From Paenibacillus sp. cl123 (GTDB lineage: Bacteria > Bacillota > Bacilli > Paenibacillales > NBRC-103111): a stretch of 64,000 bases of DNA. Positions 30,072 to 39,282 of this stretch are shown here, piece after piece. The stretch lies in assembly GCF_900101595.1 (NCBI RefSeq), contig NZ_FMYY01000009.1, forward strand, positions 161,773 through 225,772, given 5' to 3'. Under the pieces are notes generated by a model. It saw nothing but the letters and a program-made list of their open reading frames with translations, was not told the origin of the DNA and searched no databases. The position numbers and the translations under genes are program-made. Each line of letters begins with the position of its first letter. Within the stretch, counting starts at the first letter, position 1.

Positions 30072-31100
30072 TCAAGATGACATAAGCTGAACGATCTCGG
30101 CGGCAGCCGCCTCGTCCGTTACGAGCACATCCTCGTGTCCGTGTCTGAGCACCGCAAGAATAGCTTCGCCCTTGCCGTGGCCTCCGGCAACTCCGATCAC
30201 CGTATCCATAGCCTGAATGTCTTCGATGCGCAAGCCTACCGTAGGCATCTTGTGCAGAATGCGTCCGTTGCGGTCAAAGTAATACCCGAACGCTTCGGCC
30301 AGAGCGCCTTCGCGCTGCAGGCTTGCCGTTGTCTCGGGATCGACCTTGCGTCTTCTAGCCATCACCATAGCATCTCCCATGCCATGTACGACCATTCTGG
30401 CTCTGCGGATGAAATGAAAGATTTCCGTGATGTGATCATCCTGCAACAGCGACTGATACGCTTCATCGTTCAGATGATCAGGCACATGCAGCAGCCGGTA
30501 ACGCCCTCCCGCCTTCTTGGCCATCGTAGCCGCCACCGTATTGGCCTGGAGCTCTACGCTTTCGCCGAGTCCTCCCCGAGCCGGTACGAACCAGCAGCTT
30601 TTCATCGATGCCGTTGCGTTCAGATGAACGGCAACTTCAGCCATCGTAGATCCTCCTGTAACAGCGATGACCTCTTCTTCTTTAACCAGCTTCCTCATCA
30701 CCGAAGCGCCTGCGCGCCCCAGCTCCTTCTTCGTATGCGGGGAAGCTTCCGAATCTCCGGGCACGATCACGACCTGCTTGAGGCCGAATGCGGCGCGTAT
30801 GCGCTCCTCCCACTCGGTGAGCCCGAACAAATCCTTCACAAGCGGCTCGATCTGCTCCAGCAGCGCCCTGCCATCCTCCGTGATCCGCATACCGGAAGCG
30901 TCGATCTGCAGCAGTCCCTGCTCCTTCAGAAATTCAACCTCGCCGCGCAGCACGCGCTCTGTCGAGCCGATCGAAGCTGCCAGCGTCCGGCGTCCGACGA
31001 CGCCCGAGACGAGAATATGCTGAAGAACCGTATAACGCTTCTTCATCGAGTCGAGCAGATCAGGCACTAACAGCTTTTGAATGTCTAGCATATCGCGCAT
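30072..31100 (-). CDS. cggR: Central glycolytic genes regulator CggR (SorC family repressor)
   Basis: CggR represses the gapA operon and is released by fructose-1,6-bisphosphate. The ~342-residue product has an N-terminal winged helix (LLDSMKKRYTVLQHILVSG, then GRRTLAASIGSTERVLRGEVEFL) and a C-terminal SorC sugar-binding domain (IAVTGGSTMAEVA; phosphate-binding GVAGGHGKGEAI). The frame is open to 31178; ATG 31100 gives the usual ~340-residue length and is preceded by GGAAGAG. It is the first gene of the operon and auto-regulated through the operator at 31142-31177. Confidence 0.96.
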   Translation of the reverse strand: MRDMLDIQKLLVPDLLDSMKKRYTVLQHILVSGVVGRRTLAASIGSTERVLRGEVEFLKEQGLLQIDASGMRITEDGRALLEQIEPLVKDLFGLTEWEERIRAAFGLKQVVIVPGDSEASPHTKKELGRAGASVMRKLVKEEEVIAVTGGSTMAEVAVHLNATASMKSCWFVPARGGLGESVELQANTVAATMAKKAGGRYRLLHVPDHLNDEAYQSLLQDDHITEIFHFIRRARMVVHGMGDAMVMARRRKVDPETTASLQREGALAEAFGYYFDRNGRILHKMPTVGLRIEDIQAMDTVIGVAGGHGKGEAILAVLRHGHEDVLVTDEAAAAEIVQLMSS

Positions 31101-31141
31101 GGCATTCACATCTCTTCCGCTTGGAACTTCTTCGGTACCGG

Positions 31142-31177
31142 GACTTAATCCGTCCCGGTGATACGTTTTTAGTCCCA
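31142..31177 (-). promoter_or_regulatory. CggR operator
   Basis: On the minus strand the site reads TGGGAC-N6-CGTA-N4-CGGGAC-N6-AGTC. The spacing is identical to the known B. subtilis consensus CGGGAC-N6-TGTC-N4-CGGGAC-N6-TGTC. The second half is nearly exact and the first is weaker. It lies 43 bp downstream of the -10 box and upstream of the cggR start, where bound CggR blocks elongation in B. subtilis. Confidence 0.85.
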
Positions 31178-31219
31178 CTCACTTAAAAAAAAGTGCTAAG
31201 CTTTCACTTAGTTGTTTTC

Positions 31220-31248
31220 ATTATAGATCAACGTTATCCCAATATCAA
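31220..31248 (-). promoter_or_regulatory. SigA-type promoter of the cggR-eno operon
   Basis: On the minus strand TTGATA (31248-31243), an exact 17-bp spacer and TATAAT (31225-31220) form a near-consensus vegetative promoter. It is followed by the CggR operator in the untranslated leader. Confidence 0.9.
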
Positions 31249-31330
31249 GCAGCCATAGACACAAAATATGCAAAAATGAGGAATAGGCGTTATGCGGCTT
31301 GTACTCCTCAAAAAACCGGCGGTCATCCCC

Positions 31331-31359
31331 TTGCATTTCCGCCGAGGATGTTGTACAAT
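31331..31359 (+). promoter_or_regulatory. Promoter of tRNA-Arg
   Basis: TTGCAT, a 17-bp spacer and TACAAT lie about 55 bp before the mature tRNA 5' end. This is a good SigA-type match and agrees with the gene's separate transcription from clpP. Nothing else is seen in 31249-31414. Confidence 0.75.
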
Positions 31360-31414
31360 AACTTCTGCTGTCACAGTTATTGAGAATTGTCGTAACTAGC
31401 GCAGCAGCTTATAT

Positions 31415-31489
31415 GCGCCCGTGGTCCAATGGATATGACGTAGGCCTCCGGAGCCTGAGATTAAGGTTCGATTCCTTACGGGCGCGCCA
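31415..31489 (+). tRNA. tRNA-Arg (anticodon CCG)
   Basis: This is a 75-base cloverleaf. Acceptor arms GCGCCCG and CGGGCGC pair completely, the discriminator is G and CCA is encoded. The anticodon loop is CTCCGGA, with GGTTCGATTCC in the T-arm. It reads CGG codons. Confidence 0.95.
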
Positions 31490-31503
31490 TACTATCACCA
31501 ACC

Positions 31504-31539
31504 AATCAGTCCTGATGCTACATGAAGACTGATTTTTTT
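31504..31539 (+). terminator. Terminator after tRNA-Arg
   Basis: AATCAGTC and GACTGATT arms with a 15-base loop are followed by T-rich sequence. It separates the tRNA transcript from clpP. Confidence 0.8.
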
Positions 31540-31548
31540 ATGTCCTGG

Positions 31549-31588
31549 TTTGACCTTTCTTGACCTTAGTTTGAATTTCCGTTATGAT
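31549..31588 (+). promoter_or_regulatory. clpP promoter with overlapping CtsR operator
   Basis: The plus strand reads TTTGACC-TTT-CTTGACC, whose complement GGTCAAG-AAA-GGTCAAA matches the CtsR heptad repeat (RGTCAAA-NAN-RGTCAAA) with one mismatch. Its right half is also the -35 box (TTGACC), followed by a 17-bp spacer and TATGAT at 31583-31588. CtsR bound here would block the promoter and release it on heat or protein stress. Confidence 0.88.
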
Positions 31589-31632
31589 GGATATAGTTTG
31601 ATATAGAGGTTCATTAAAGGAGGCTGCAGCTT

Positions 31633-32214
31633 ATGAGTTTTATTCCAATGGTTGTCGAACCGGATGCAAGAGGAGAGCGCGCTTACGATATTTATTCGCG
31701 GCTTCTGAAGGACCGGATTATTTTTCTCGGTAGCGGAATCAACGACGTTGTAGCCAACTCGATTATTGCGCAATTGTTGTTCCTGACCGCACAGGACCCG
31801 GACAAAGACATCAGCATTTACATCAACAGCCCGGGCGGTTCCATCACGTCGGGCATGGCGATCTACGATACGATGCAGTTTATCAAGCCTGATGTATCGA
31901 CGATCTGCGTCGGCATGGCCGCTTCGATGGGCGCGTTCCTGCTCGCAGCCGGCGCCAAAGGCAAGCGTTATGCGCTGCCCAACAGCGAGGTCATGATCCA
32001 TCAGCCGCTCGGCGGCGCCGAAGGCCAGGCCAGCGATATCGAGATTCGCGCCAAGCGGATTCTCAAGATGCGCGACAAGCTGAACACGATCCTCGCCGAG
32101 CGCACCGGCCAGACCTTCGAGAAGATCGAACGCGATACGGATCGCGATAACTTCATGTCGGCAGCCGAAGCGCAAACCTACGGTCTGATCGACAAGGTCA
32201 TCGAGCGTATCTAA
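31633..32214 (+). CDS. clpP: ATP-dependent Clp protease proteolytic subunit
   Basis: ClpP is the 14-mer serine peptidase that degrades proteins unfolded by ClpC, ClpX or ClpE. The 193 residues contain the catalytic Ser in [15 protein letters not shown], catalytic His in MIHQPLGG and Asp in the [11 protein letters not shown] segment. The N-terminal IPMVVEP hydrophobic loop is standard. AGGAGGCTGCAGCTT precedes ATG. It is a single-gene transcript between its own CtsR-type promoter and a strong terminator. Confidence 0.98.
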   Translation: MSFIPMVVEPDARGERAYDIYSRLLKDRIIFLGSGINDVVANSIIAQLLFLTAQDPDKDISIYINSPGGSITSGMAIYDTMQFIKPDVSTICVGMAASMGAFLLAAGAKGKRYALPNSEVMIHQPLGGAEGQASDIEIRAKRILKMRDKLNTILAERTGQTFEKIERDTDRDNFMSAAEAQTYGLIDKVIERI

Positions 32215-32224
32215 GCTTTTTATT

Positions 32225-32277
32225 AAAGAGCCCTACCGACCCGCCGCTGCGGCGATCCATCGGTTAGGGCTCTTTTT
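32225..32277 (+). terminator. Terminator after clpP
   Basis: AGAGCCCTA-CCG pairs with CGGTTAGGGCTCT, followed by TTTTT. The ~115 bp from here to the next convergent gene contain nothing else recognised. Confidence 0.85.
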
Positions 32278-32393
32278 AATAGCGGCCTGCCCGATTCAAC
32301 GGCCGTCTCGGTCCGTGCTTGACCGTGTGCCCTTGCGCCGGGGCGTGTTCTTTGCTGCGCGGCTCTTGGAACAGGTCAAAGCCCAAACTGCTC

Positions 32394-33221
32394 TTACGGG
32401 TTACCCGTCGTGAAGGTAAACGAATAAATACGCCGGTCCGCATCCACCGTAATCTGCACCCGGCGTCCCGGAGCGAAGCCGCCTTCCGGCTTGAATGTCA
32501 TGCCGCTCATGGAGCCTCCGGTCGTACCCGGGATAGCCTGGTCCGGCTGATCCGCATATCGCGCTTTCAATCCCATATTATCCCTAACCCCATGCCACAC
32601 CACCTCCACCTGTGCGTCCACAGATACCTCTGACGCTCCATCCGCCGGATATGTACGGGCAATCCAGTTGCCGCTCTCATAACGGTCCCATCCCCATAGC
32701 GCGCTTCCCGCTACGAGCAGCGCCGCGGCAAATACAGCCAGTTGTTTCGCAGGCAGCCGCAATCCGCTTTCGCTGCGCCTTCTTCCCGCCAAAGCGTATA
32801 GCGCGGACACGAGCGTCAGCGCCGCCAGTACGATCAGCGCCAGGTGCAGGACTGCGCCTATCCCGAAGCCTAGCGGCTCCAGCGGCATCCAGCCCTTGGT
32901 GAAGGCTCCTCCGTACAGTAACCAGCTGAACAACGCCGGAACCTGCGCCAGAATGACGAACAGCATTCCTACGATGGCTAGCAGCAAAAGGCCGCGCTGC
33001 ACGGCTTCGACGCTTCGCAAGTAAAGCAGCCTCCCGCCGAGCGTGGCAATTCCGCCTGCTACCGAGCATAGTCCCCACCAGCCAATCTCCGCCTCCGTGA
33101 TCTCCCCCAGCATATACCACGGCATTAGCGGGACAAATAAACTGCCGACCGCAACCAGACTCCAGCCTGTCCAGCTCATCCAGCGTTCGGTCTCCATCCA
33201 CCGCCCTGCATTCATCTCCAT
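32394..33221 (-). CDS. Membrane protein with C-terminal Ig-like (SbsA-type) extracellular domain
   Basis: The 275-residue protein is not recognised as a named family. About five or six hydrophobic helices fill the first ~175 residues. After a last helix (AVFAAALLVAGSALWGW) a ~90-residue domain follows: ARTYPADGASEVSVDAQVEVVW, MSGMTFKPEGGFAPGRRVQITV and IYSFTFTTG. This resembles bacterial Ig-like SbsA domains (PADGA-x-x-V, then L-x-P-x-x-TLV/T-F-T-T). The domain would face outside. It faces clpP tail to tail and is followed upstream by 240 bp without a gene. Confidence 0.6.
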   Translation of the reverse strand: MEMNAGRWMETERWMSWTGWSLVAVGSLFVPLMPWYMLGEITEAEIGWWGLCSVAGGIATLGGRLLYLRSVEAVQRGLLLLAIVGMLFVILAQVPALFSWLLYGGAFTKGWMPLEPLGFGIGAVLHLALIVLAALTLVSALYALAGRRRSESGLRLPAKQLAVFAAALLVAGSALWGWDRYESGNWIARTYPADGASEVSVDAQVEVVWHGVRDNMGLKARYADQPDQAIPGTTGGSMSGMTFKPEGGFAPGRRVQITVDADRRIYSFTFTTGNP

Positions 33222-33460
33222 CGCTCCCTTTGGCGGAAGTCAGGCGCTCGCCTTTGCATGTCCGTCGGCTCGCTTGTCAGCCTGCCCGCTTCTTGTCTTC
33301 ACGTTCGACCGAATGTCTGCCTCTTGTCGTCCTGCCTGATCTTCTTTTACCTCTCCGCTCTTTACCAGACGAATCGCTGCAGCCAAAGTTTCACTCCGGC
33401 CGGTGACATCTGACTGACGCCAGACTGACTTCCGGCACCTGGCGGCCGGCACAGCAAAAA

Positions 33461-33503
33461 CCCCCTAGCTCCTTTAACGATGCCGGAGACTAGGGGGAAA
33501 AAA
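33461..33503 (-). terminator. Terminator after the copper-amine-oxidase-fold protein gene
   Basis: On the minus strand CCCCCTAG and CTAGGGGG arms (33497-33490 and 33468-33461) enclose a 21-base loop and are followed by TTTTT. The region 33222-33460 otherwise shows no credible gene. Confidence 0.85.
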
Positions 33504-33536
33504 TTTCAAGCATTATGCAGCTTGCGCGTGCCGGGT

Positions 33537-35315
33537 TTACCGGGTTTCCCGGTTATCCAGCGGATAGAAAATAAGGTCGATCGGGAAAGCCGAGCCGGCA
33601 GGAGGGCTGAACTCGATGTCCAGCGCATCTTCGGTGCCCGTCGTCTTGGCGATGATCTGCAGGCCGTCGAAGGCGGTGATGACGCCGGACTCCGGCACCA
33701 GCCGCATCTCGCCGTTGATTTTGAACGGCCCCTTGAAGACGCCGCCCTTTGGCAGGATCATGACAGCCATCTTACGCGGCTTATCCATGTGGATCTTGTA
33801 GACGACGCCGTAGTTGCCGTCGTTTTTCACTTCCTGCTTGCGGATCGTATCATAGCCGGGCTGGAACGGATCGGTCTTGCCGTCGCCGATCACCAGCCGC
33901 GACGGTTTGTCGAAGTTCGTTCCATCCACCGTCCAGTTCAAGGTAGATACCGGGAAAGTCCCCCGCACATGGCCATCGAACGGCAGCAGCGGAAGCGTCA
34001 ATGAATTGGCTGTAATTTCGCTGGCTGCAATAAAGGAAAACTGTACAGGACCGTCCGTCTCGATATCGTAGAACAGATTAACGCCCTGACTCGGGTAGAA
34101 ATCCGGCATCTGCTTGTAGATAAACGTCTGGTTCGCCGGAATCGTCATTTTTTCTTCCATCGGATCGCCCAGGAGGAAATCGACGGTAGCTTCGTTGCCG
34201 ATCAGGTTCGCATATACCGAAGGCCATACTTCGCCTTTATTCGTCGTCCGGATCGTAATCGGCTTGGAGCTCATGTTTTTGGCGAGAATCGCCATCGTCA
34301 CCCGTTCCCGGGTTCCGTTGATATGGTCGGCATACAGCCGGCCCTTGCCTTCTACCGTATCCTGGTACAAAATCCCCTGCTGCGTAAACGTCTCAGGACT
34401 GTCGCTGACAAGCAGCTTGCGCGTCGTATCTTCCGTCACCTGCTTCGGAAGCTCCGGCAGGTCGTAGAAGTTGCCCCACAGCACCGACCAGTTCGTCTTG
34501 ATGAAGGAGCCTACCGGCTTCATGTAGATCGGGTATTCCACTTCGTTCAAATAAGTCTCTTTCCCTACGATGACATAACGGGTGTAAGGCTCGCTCTTGT
34601 TGCCGTGCCGATCCTGCACCGTCAGGGTAACCGGATAAGTGCCGGGCGTGAAGTAAACTTCCTGCCGTCCTTGCCAATCATGATTGATAATGCCTTCCGC
34701 ATCCGGATCATAACTCAGATCGATGTACTTGATCGGCTCGCCGATGCGATAGCTCGACTTGCTCAAGCTGAACTTCGCTACCGGCTTGGAGTTGTCATTG
34801 GCCGGGATATAGATGCCCGTCGGCGTCTTCGTGAACAAGACTTCCACCCGGCGCAGCTCGTCGTTATACGTATACCGGGCTCCCATATAATCGGCCAGCC
34901 AGGTCAGCTTCACCATCAAGCGGCCATTTACGATCGCCGCCGCTTCATCGAAGCGCATCCAGTAGCCGTTGATCCAGACCGATTTGTTGTCGCTGTCGAG
35001 CATGATCTGCGCCTTGGGCGTTACCATCTCGATCATGCGCGTCGTCTCGTTCCACTCCACCTTCATGCCGAAGGCATCGCCGAGGAATTTCGCAGGCACG
35101 TACATTTTATCTTTAATAATGGTGGCCGGAGCATCCAGCGTCACCTGATCGCCGTTCAGGAAAGCTTCCGCCTTGTTCAAATACAGCAGCACATGCACCG
35201 TGCCCGAAGACATCTCCGATTCCTTATCGGCCGCTTGCGCCGGCGTCCAGCCGATGGAGGCAATCAGCAGGCTGAGTACAAGCCATATCTTTAATTCATT
35301 TCTCATGCGCTTCAT
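33537..35315 (-). CDS. Secreted protein with copper-amine-oxidase N-domain and PKD-like domain
   Basis: The 592-residue protein has a Sec signal peptide (KIWLVLSLLIASIGW then AQAADKE). Next comes a copper amine oxidase N-terminal-like domain in two halves (YLNKAEAFLNGDQVTLD, MYVPAKFLGDAFGMKVEWN, KSVWINGYWMRFD, MVKLTWLADYMGARY). A PKD-like domain (about 180-255: FSLSKSSYRIGEPIKYIDLS, YFTPGTYPVTLTV) and a long unrecognised C-terminal region follow. Despite the name, this domain is a cell-wall-associated module without oxidase activity. Similar proteins are common in Paenibacillus, probably in envelope binding. It has its own terminator. Confidence 0.85.
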   Translation of the reverse strand: MKRMRNELKIWLVLSLLIASIGWTPAQAADKESEMSSGTVHVLLYLNKAEAFLNGDQVTLDAPATIIKDKMYVPAKFLGDAFGMKVEWNETTRMIEMVTPKAQIMLDSDNKSVWINGYWMRFDEAAAIVNGRLMVKLTWLADYMGARYTYNDELRRVEVLFTKTPTGIYIPANDNSKPVAKFSLSKSSYRIGEPIKYIDLSYDPDAEGIINHDWQGRQEVYFTPGTYPVTLTVQDRHGNKSEPYTRYVIVGKETYLNEVEYPIYMKPVGSFIKTNWSVLWGNFYDLPELPKQVTEDTTRKLLVSDSPETFTQQGILYQDTVEGKGRLYADHINGTRERVTMAILAKNMSSKPITIRTTNKGEVWPSVYANLIGNEATVDFLLGDPMEEKMTIPANQTFIYKQMPDFYPSQGVNLFYDIETDGPVQFSFIAASEITANSLTLPLLPFDGHVRGTFPVSTLNWTVDGTNFDKPSRLVIGDGKTDPFQPGYDTIRKQEVKNDGNYGVVYKIHMDKPRKMAVMILPKGGVFKGPFKINGEMRLVPESGVITAFDGLQIIAKTTGTEDALDIEFSPPAGSAFPIDLIFYPLDNRETR

Positions 35316-35595
35316 TTTCTTCTCTACTCCTTCTTTCTACTTGTTTCAGAATTCCAAGGATGACGACATGTTAGACGCTTGGCGGGTATTAAAGGTTGCG
35401 GTGGCGTCACCTGCCATTTTTCGGGCAAGGGCGGATCAGCCCCCGTTTTTCTGGCTTTGTTCACGAAACATACACATTATCACCCGAACGGTGCTCTGCT
35501 TATCCTGATCGGACGTCATTCTTGTTCATCCTCCCCAGGAAACGTAGGAGGTCCCGGTGCTGGCGCAGGGGACGGAAGGCGCGCCGACATGCAGA
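35316..35595. other. Intergenic region upstream of the secreted protein gene
   Basis: These 280 bp hold no convincing gene on either strand. The stretch must carry the promoter of the 33537-35315 gene, but no clear paired -35/-10 boxes were found. A GATAAT preceded by TG lies near 35470-35480 on the minus strand as a weak candidate. Confidence 0.4.
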
Positions 35596-35622
35596 AACCC
35601 GAGCGGCAGAACCGCTCGGGTT
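35596..35622 (-). terminator. Terminator after the crh-like gene
   Basis: AACCCGAGCGG and CCGCTCGGGTT arms form an 11-bp stem with a five-base loop, ending in TTTCTG on the minus strand. It ends the rapZ-yvcK-whiA-crh transcript. Confidence 0.8.
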
Positions 35623-35771
35623 AGATCAGCATATGGTTTGCAAGCGCCTTCAATTCGTTAGACTCGCACTCAGCGATCCCGCTCAGTCGGATTGCCGTGA
35701 CACGACAGCGCATCCGGGCGGAACTTCCAAAGGCAACAAGCTTCCGAAGCGGAAGCTTGCCTGCCGGGTCG

Positions 35772-36041
35772 TTATTGGTTCTCGAGTTCTTCTTTACTGA
35801 CAAGGGTGACTAAAGCGTTTACAGCCTGCTCGGCATCCGAACCCTCTGCACTTATATGGACTTCAGTCCCCGTACTGATCGCAAGGCTCATAATTCCCAT
35901 GATACTCTTGGCGTTGACCTTCTTCTCGTCCTTCTCCACGAAAATTTCGGAAGAAAACTTATTCGCTTCCTGCACGAAAAGTGCCGCCGGTCTGGCATGA
36001 AGGCCTGTTTTCAACTTGACGACTACTGGGCGTCTCGACAT
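35772..36041 (-). CDS. crh: HPr-family phosphocarrier in the crh position, with both His15 and Ser46
   Basis: The 89-residue HPr-fold protein carries KLKTGLHARPAALFVQEANK with His15 in the PTS active-site motif, and NAKSIMGIMSLA with Ser46, the HPr-kinase target. B. subtilis Crh at the same locus has Gln15 and cannot take part in phosphotransfer. This one could act in PTS transfer, in CcpA co-repression via Ser46-P, or in both. The name is given from synteny behind whiA and overall Crh-like sequence. No ptsI (EI) gene is adjacent. HprK, encoded at 55 kb, would phosphorylate Ser46. A weak extended -10 promoter lies upstream. Confidence 0.85.
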   Translation of the reverse strand: MSRRPVVVKLKTGLHARPAALFVQEANKFSSEIFVEKDEKKVNAKSIMGIMSLAISTGTEVHISAEGSDAEQAVNALVTLVSKEELENQ

Positions 36042-36235
36042 TCAACCAATACCCCCTACTTTTAATTGCTCATCCATGAAGGCGCTGGCCCTATAGATTA
36101 AGTTCAGATTCGGCACTTCGTCCTGGAATTCCGATTAACGGAACCTTTCCCGAAGTGCCTCTCATGAAAAACAACCATGCTCTTGCCTAATTAATTTCCT
36201 TGCGAATATGTCACTAAAAAAAGCGGTTTTCACCT

Positions 36236-36244
36236 AGTATAGCA
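36236..36244 (-). promoter_or_regulatory. Candidate extended -10 promoter before the crh-like gene
   Basis: On the minus strand TGC-TATACT (36244-36236) matches an extended -10 element. The -35 region is poor. If active, it allows the crh-like gene to be expressed apart from whiA. The 36042-36313 gap otherwise contains only AT-rich leader sequence. Confidence 0.4.
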
Positions 36245-36313
36245 TTTTTCGGAGATATGCACTAGAATTTTTGATGATTTACACAAAAAATCTATATTTG
36301 ACAGTGCTTGCTC

Positions 36314-37240
36314 CTACTTTCTCAGCTTCTCGGCCAGCTCGTCAATCTTGCGCAGACGATGATTAACCCCGGACTTGCTGACGCTGCCCTTGAGCATATC
36401 GCCGACTTCTTTCAGATTCATATCGGGATGCCGCAGCCGGATCTCCGCCACTTCCCGCAGCTTCTCGGGCAAGTTTTCCAGACCGATCTGCTTCTGCAGC
36501 AGCCGGATGTTGTCGATCTGACGGACAGCCGCCCCGATCGTCTTGTTCAGGTTGGCCGTCTCGCAGTTAACCAGCCGGTTGACGGAGTTGCGCATATCTT
36601 TCATAATCCGCACATCCTCGAACCTGAGCAGCGCCTGATGGGCCCCGATCAAGCTCAGAAACTCGATGATCTTCTCGCCTTCCTTGATGTACAGCACGAA
36701 GCCCTTCTTGCGCTCGATGCAGCGCGCGTTCAGGTCGAACTCATTGGCCAGCTTGCACAGCGCCTTGCAGTGCTCCTCATACATGGAATAAATCTCCAGG
36801 TGATACGACGAGCCCTCGGGGTTGTTCACCGATCCGCCGGCCAGGAAGGCTCCGCGAAGATAAGCCCGCTTGCAGCAGTCGGATTCGATAATCGACTCCT
36901 CGATGCCGTCTGTAAACAGAAAGCCCTCGGAGACGATATCCAGCTCCTTTAATATATGCTGAACCTGGGCAGGCACACGCACGATGTACACATTATTTTT
37001 TTTCAGCCGCATCTTCTTGCGCACCAGAAGCTCGGTATGAACCTGGAACGTTTTCTTCAGCAGCGAATAGATGCGCCTGGCGATCGCGGCGTTCTCCGTC
37101 GAGATATCCAGTACGACCTTCTGACTGGACAGCTGTACGGAACCGTTCATGCGAATGAGCGAGGACAGCTCCGCCCGCTCGCAGCAGCGGTCGGACTCCA
37201 TGAGCGTCAGCTCTTTTTTCGTTTGCGCGGCGAAGGACAT
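36314..37240 (-). CDS. whiA: DNA-binding protein WhiA (sporulation/division regulator)
   Basis: WhiA is a 308-residue protein joining a LAGLIDADG-homing-endonuclease-like N-domain to a C-terminal helix-turn-helix. The first part shows [26 protein letters not shown] residues (here with SSYHLEI). The last part has [23 protein letters not shown] and [15 protein letters not shown]. In Bacillus it affects chromosome segregation and cell division and has no nuclease activity. It starts six bases after the yvcK stop, so they are co-transcribed. Confidence 0.96.
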   Translation of the reverse strand: MSFAAQTKKELTLMESDRCCERAELSSLIRMNGSVQLSSQKVVLDISTENAAIARRIYSLLKKTFQVHTELLVRKKMRLKKNNVYIVRVPAQVQHILKELDIVSEGFLFTDGIEESIIESDCCKRAYLRGAFLAGGSVNNPEGSSYHLEIYSMYEEHCKALCKLANEFDLNARCIERKKGFVLYIKEGEKIIEFLSLIGAHQALLRFEDVRIMKDMRNSVNRLVNCETANLNKTIGAAVRQIDNIRLLQKQIGLENLPEKLREVAEIRLRHPDMNLKEVGDMLKGSVSKSGVNHRLRKIDELAEKLRK

Positions 37241-37246
37241 GTTGCA

Positions 37247-38236
37247 TCACCTCTTCTTGAACATCCAGCTCTCCACCAGTTGATAAATGTGCTGACTCAG
37301 CTTCTCGGCGTCATGCCGCAAATACGTGCGGAACAACACCAGCTGGTCCGCGATGACCTTATAGCCCTGCCGGGTAACCTCATCGAGATCAAGATGAACG
37401 ACCTTGGCGCCCTTCTCGGCATAGCGGGTCTGGACTTGCTCGGGAATTTCACCGTTATTGACGATCACATAGTCGAACAAATCTTCGCCGACATGGTCTC
37501 GCACCGCTTTCAGGTGATCGCTCACCTTATAATCGTCCGTTTCGCCGGGCTGTGTCATCACGTTGCAAATAAACATCTTGAGAGCGGACGATTGGACTAT
37601 CGTTTGCGTAATTTCAGGAACGAGCAGATTGGGCAATATGCTCGTATATAAACTTCCCGGACCGACCAATATCGCATCGGCCTGCCTGAGCGCCTCCAGC
37701 GCCTCCGGCAGCGCATCGGCATCCTTCGGCTCGATGCTCACCCTGCGGATCACCCCGCCCGCCTTGGGGATCTTGGACTCGCCCTCGACGATCGAGCCAT
37801 CCTCCATCTCCGCGCGCAGCACGAGCGCCTGATTGGCGGACGGCAGCACCCGACCCCGGACTGCCAGCACCTTGCTGAGCTCCCGGACGCCTGTGACGAA
37901 GTCGCCGGTAATATCCCGCATCGCCGCCAGCATCAGATTGCCCAGACTATGACCGGCAAGCCCGTTCCCTTTGTCGAAGCGGTAGTCGAGCAGCTCGCCG
38001 AGGAGCGGTTCGACATCCGCCAGCGCGCTCAGCACATTGCGGATATCGCCGGGCGGAATAATCTCCAGCTCCGACCGCAGGATGCCTGAGCTGCCCCCGT
38101 CGTCGGCTACGGTCACGATCGCCGTAATGTCGATCGGCTTCTGCTTCAACCCCCGCAGCATAACCGACAAGCCTGTACCTCCGCCCAGTACGACAATCCT
38201 TGGCAGATAGCCTTCCGTCTGGGGAGCCAGGCTCAT
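37247..38236 (-). CDS. yvcK: Gluconeogenesis factor YvcK/MgfK
   Basis: This 329-residue CofD-like Rossmann protein is needed in B. subtilis for growth on gluconeogenic carbon sources and for cell shape via PBP1. It begins [20 protein letters not shown] and contains [16 protein letters not shown] and [16 protein letters not shown], the nucleotide-sugar-binding segments. Its start overlaps the rapZ stop by four bases (ATGA type). UDP-GlcNAc binding is known in orthologues. Placed in the rapZ-yvcK-whiA-crh order. Confidence 0.95.
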   Translation of the reverse strand: MSLAPQTEGYLPRIVVLGGGTGLSVMLRGLKQKPIDITAIVTVADDGGSSGILRSELEIIPPGDIRNVLSALADVEPLLGELLDYRFDKGNGLAGHSLGNLMLAAMRDITGDFVTGVRELSKVLAVRGRVLPSANQALVLRAEMEDGSIVEGESKIPKAGGVIRRVSIEPKDADALPEALEALRQADAILVGPGSLYTSILPNLLVPEITQTIVQSSALKMFICNVMTQPGETDDYKVSDHLKAVRDHVGEDLFDYVIVNNGEIPEQVQTRYAEKGAKVVHLDLDEVTRQGYKVIADQLVLFRTYLRHDAEKLSQHIYQLVESWMFKKR

Positions 38237-39132
38237 CGCTTCACCTCAGCCCGGTCGCGCTCGGAGTCCCGATGACTCACGCGCACGACTTCTGTTTCAC
38301 TATTGCCCATTACCTTGCCCAAATATTCGGCGATAGCGACCGAGCGATGCTTCCCGCCTGTGCAGCCGATCCCGATAACGACCTGGCTTTTGCCTTCTTT
38401 CTTGTACTGAGGCACGAGAAAGTGAAGCATATCCAGGAGCTTCATCAGGAATTCCTGGGTCTCGCCCCACTTCATCACATAATCGTAGACATCAGGGTCC
38501 TGGCCGGTGTTCGGACGAAGCGTATCGATATAATGCGGGTTCGGAAGAAAGCGGACGTCGAAGATGAGGTCGGCATCGATCGGAATGCCGTACTTGAAGC
38601 CGAAGGAAATGACGTTGATCGAGATGCTTCCCGTACCCAGATTCGTAAATCGGGAGACGATGCGCTCCTTCAGCTGAGCCGGCTTCAGGCTGCTCGTGTC
38701 GATGACCTGCGTCGCAAGCCCTTTCAGCTCCTCCAGCAGCTTGCGCTCCTGATGGATGCCTTCGAGCGGGACCCCGGTCGGAGCAAGCGGATGCTTTCTG
38801 CGGCTTTCCTTATACCGCTGAACAAGCGCCGCATCCGTCGCATCCAGGAATAAGATTTCGTAGGTAAGCGTTTGATTATCGCGCAAGTAGCGCAAAGACT
38901 CGGATAACGTATTGAAAAATTCCCGGCCGCGCAAATCAATGACAAGCGCAACCTTGCCGATACGGCCCTTGGACTGCTCGATAAGCTCAGCAAACTTCGG
39001 AATAAGCACGGGCGGAAGGTTGTCTACGCAAAAAAAGCCCAGATCCTCCAAGCTCTGCACGGCGATTGTTTTGCCCGCTCCGGACATGCCGGTAATGATG
39101 ACCAGCTTGCCCAAACTATGCAACTCATCCAT
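38233..39132 (-). CDS. rapZ: RNase adapter RapZ/YvcJ nucleotide-binding protein
   Basis: The 299-residue P-loop protein has its Walker A motif GMSGAGKT at about residues 15-22 and the RRKHPL segment. The C-terminal half ends [20 protein letters not shown], the metabolite/phosphate-binding domain. In E. coli RapZ senses glucosamine-6-phosphate. In B. subtilis YvcJ affects competence and hydrolyses GTP. It is first of the four-gene rapZ-yvcK-whiA-crh run, 150 bp after the glucokinase gene. Confidence 0.95.
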   Translation of the reverse strand: MDELHSLGKLVIITGMSGAGKTIAVQSLEDLGFFCVDNLPPVLIPKFAELIEQSKGRIGKVALVIDLRGREFFNTLSESLRYLRDNQTLTYEILFLDATDAALVQRYKESRRKHPLAPTGVPLEGIHQERKLLEELKGLATQVIDTSSLKPAQLKERIVSRFTNLGTGSISINVISFGFKYGIPIDADLIFDVRFLPNPHYIDTLRPNTGQDPDVYDYVMKWGETQEFLMKLLDMLHFLVPQYKKEGKSQVVIGIGCTGGKHRSVAIAEYLGKVMGNSETEVVRVSHRDSERDRAEVKR

Positions 39133-39282
39133 GGGGACACAAGCTCCTTCGCCTTAAAATTTCTCCGTAAGGAGCCGCTGGCCGCCGCCGACAGGCGGGC
39201 GGCGCGACATTCCTTGCGCTGTAAAGCCGGATACGCGCTCATCCCGCGGGCCATCCGGCACGGAGGGACGGCTGCTCCGCCG

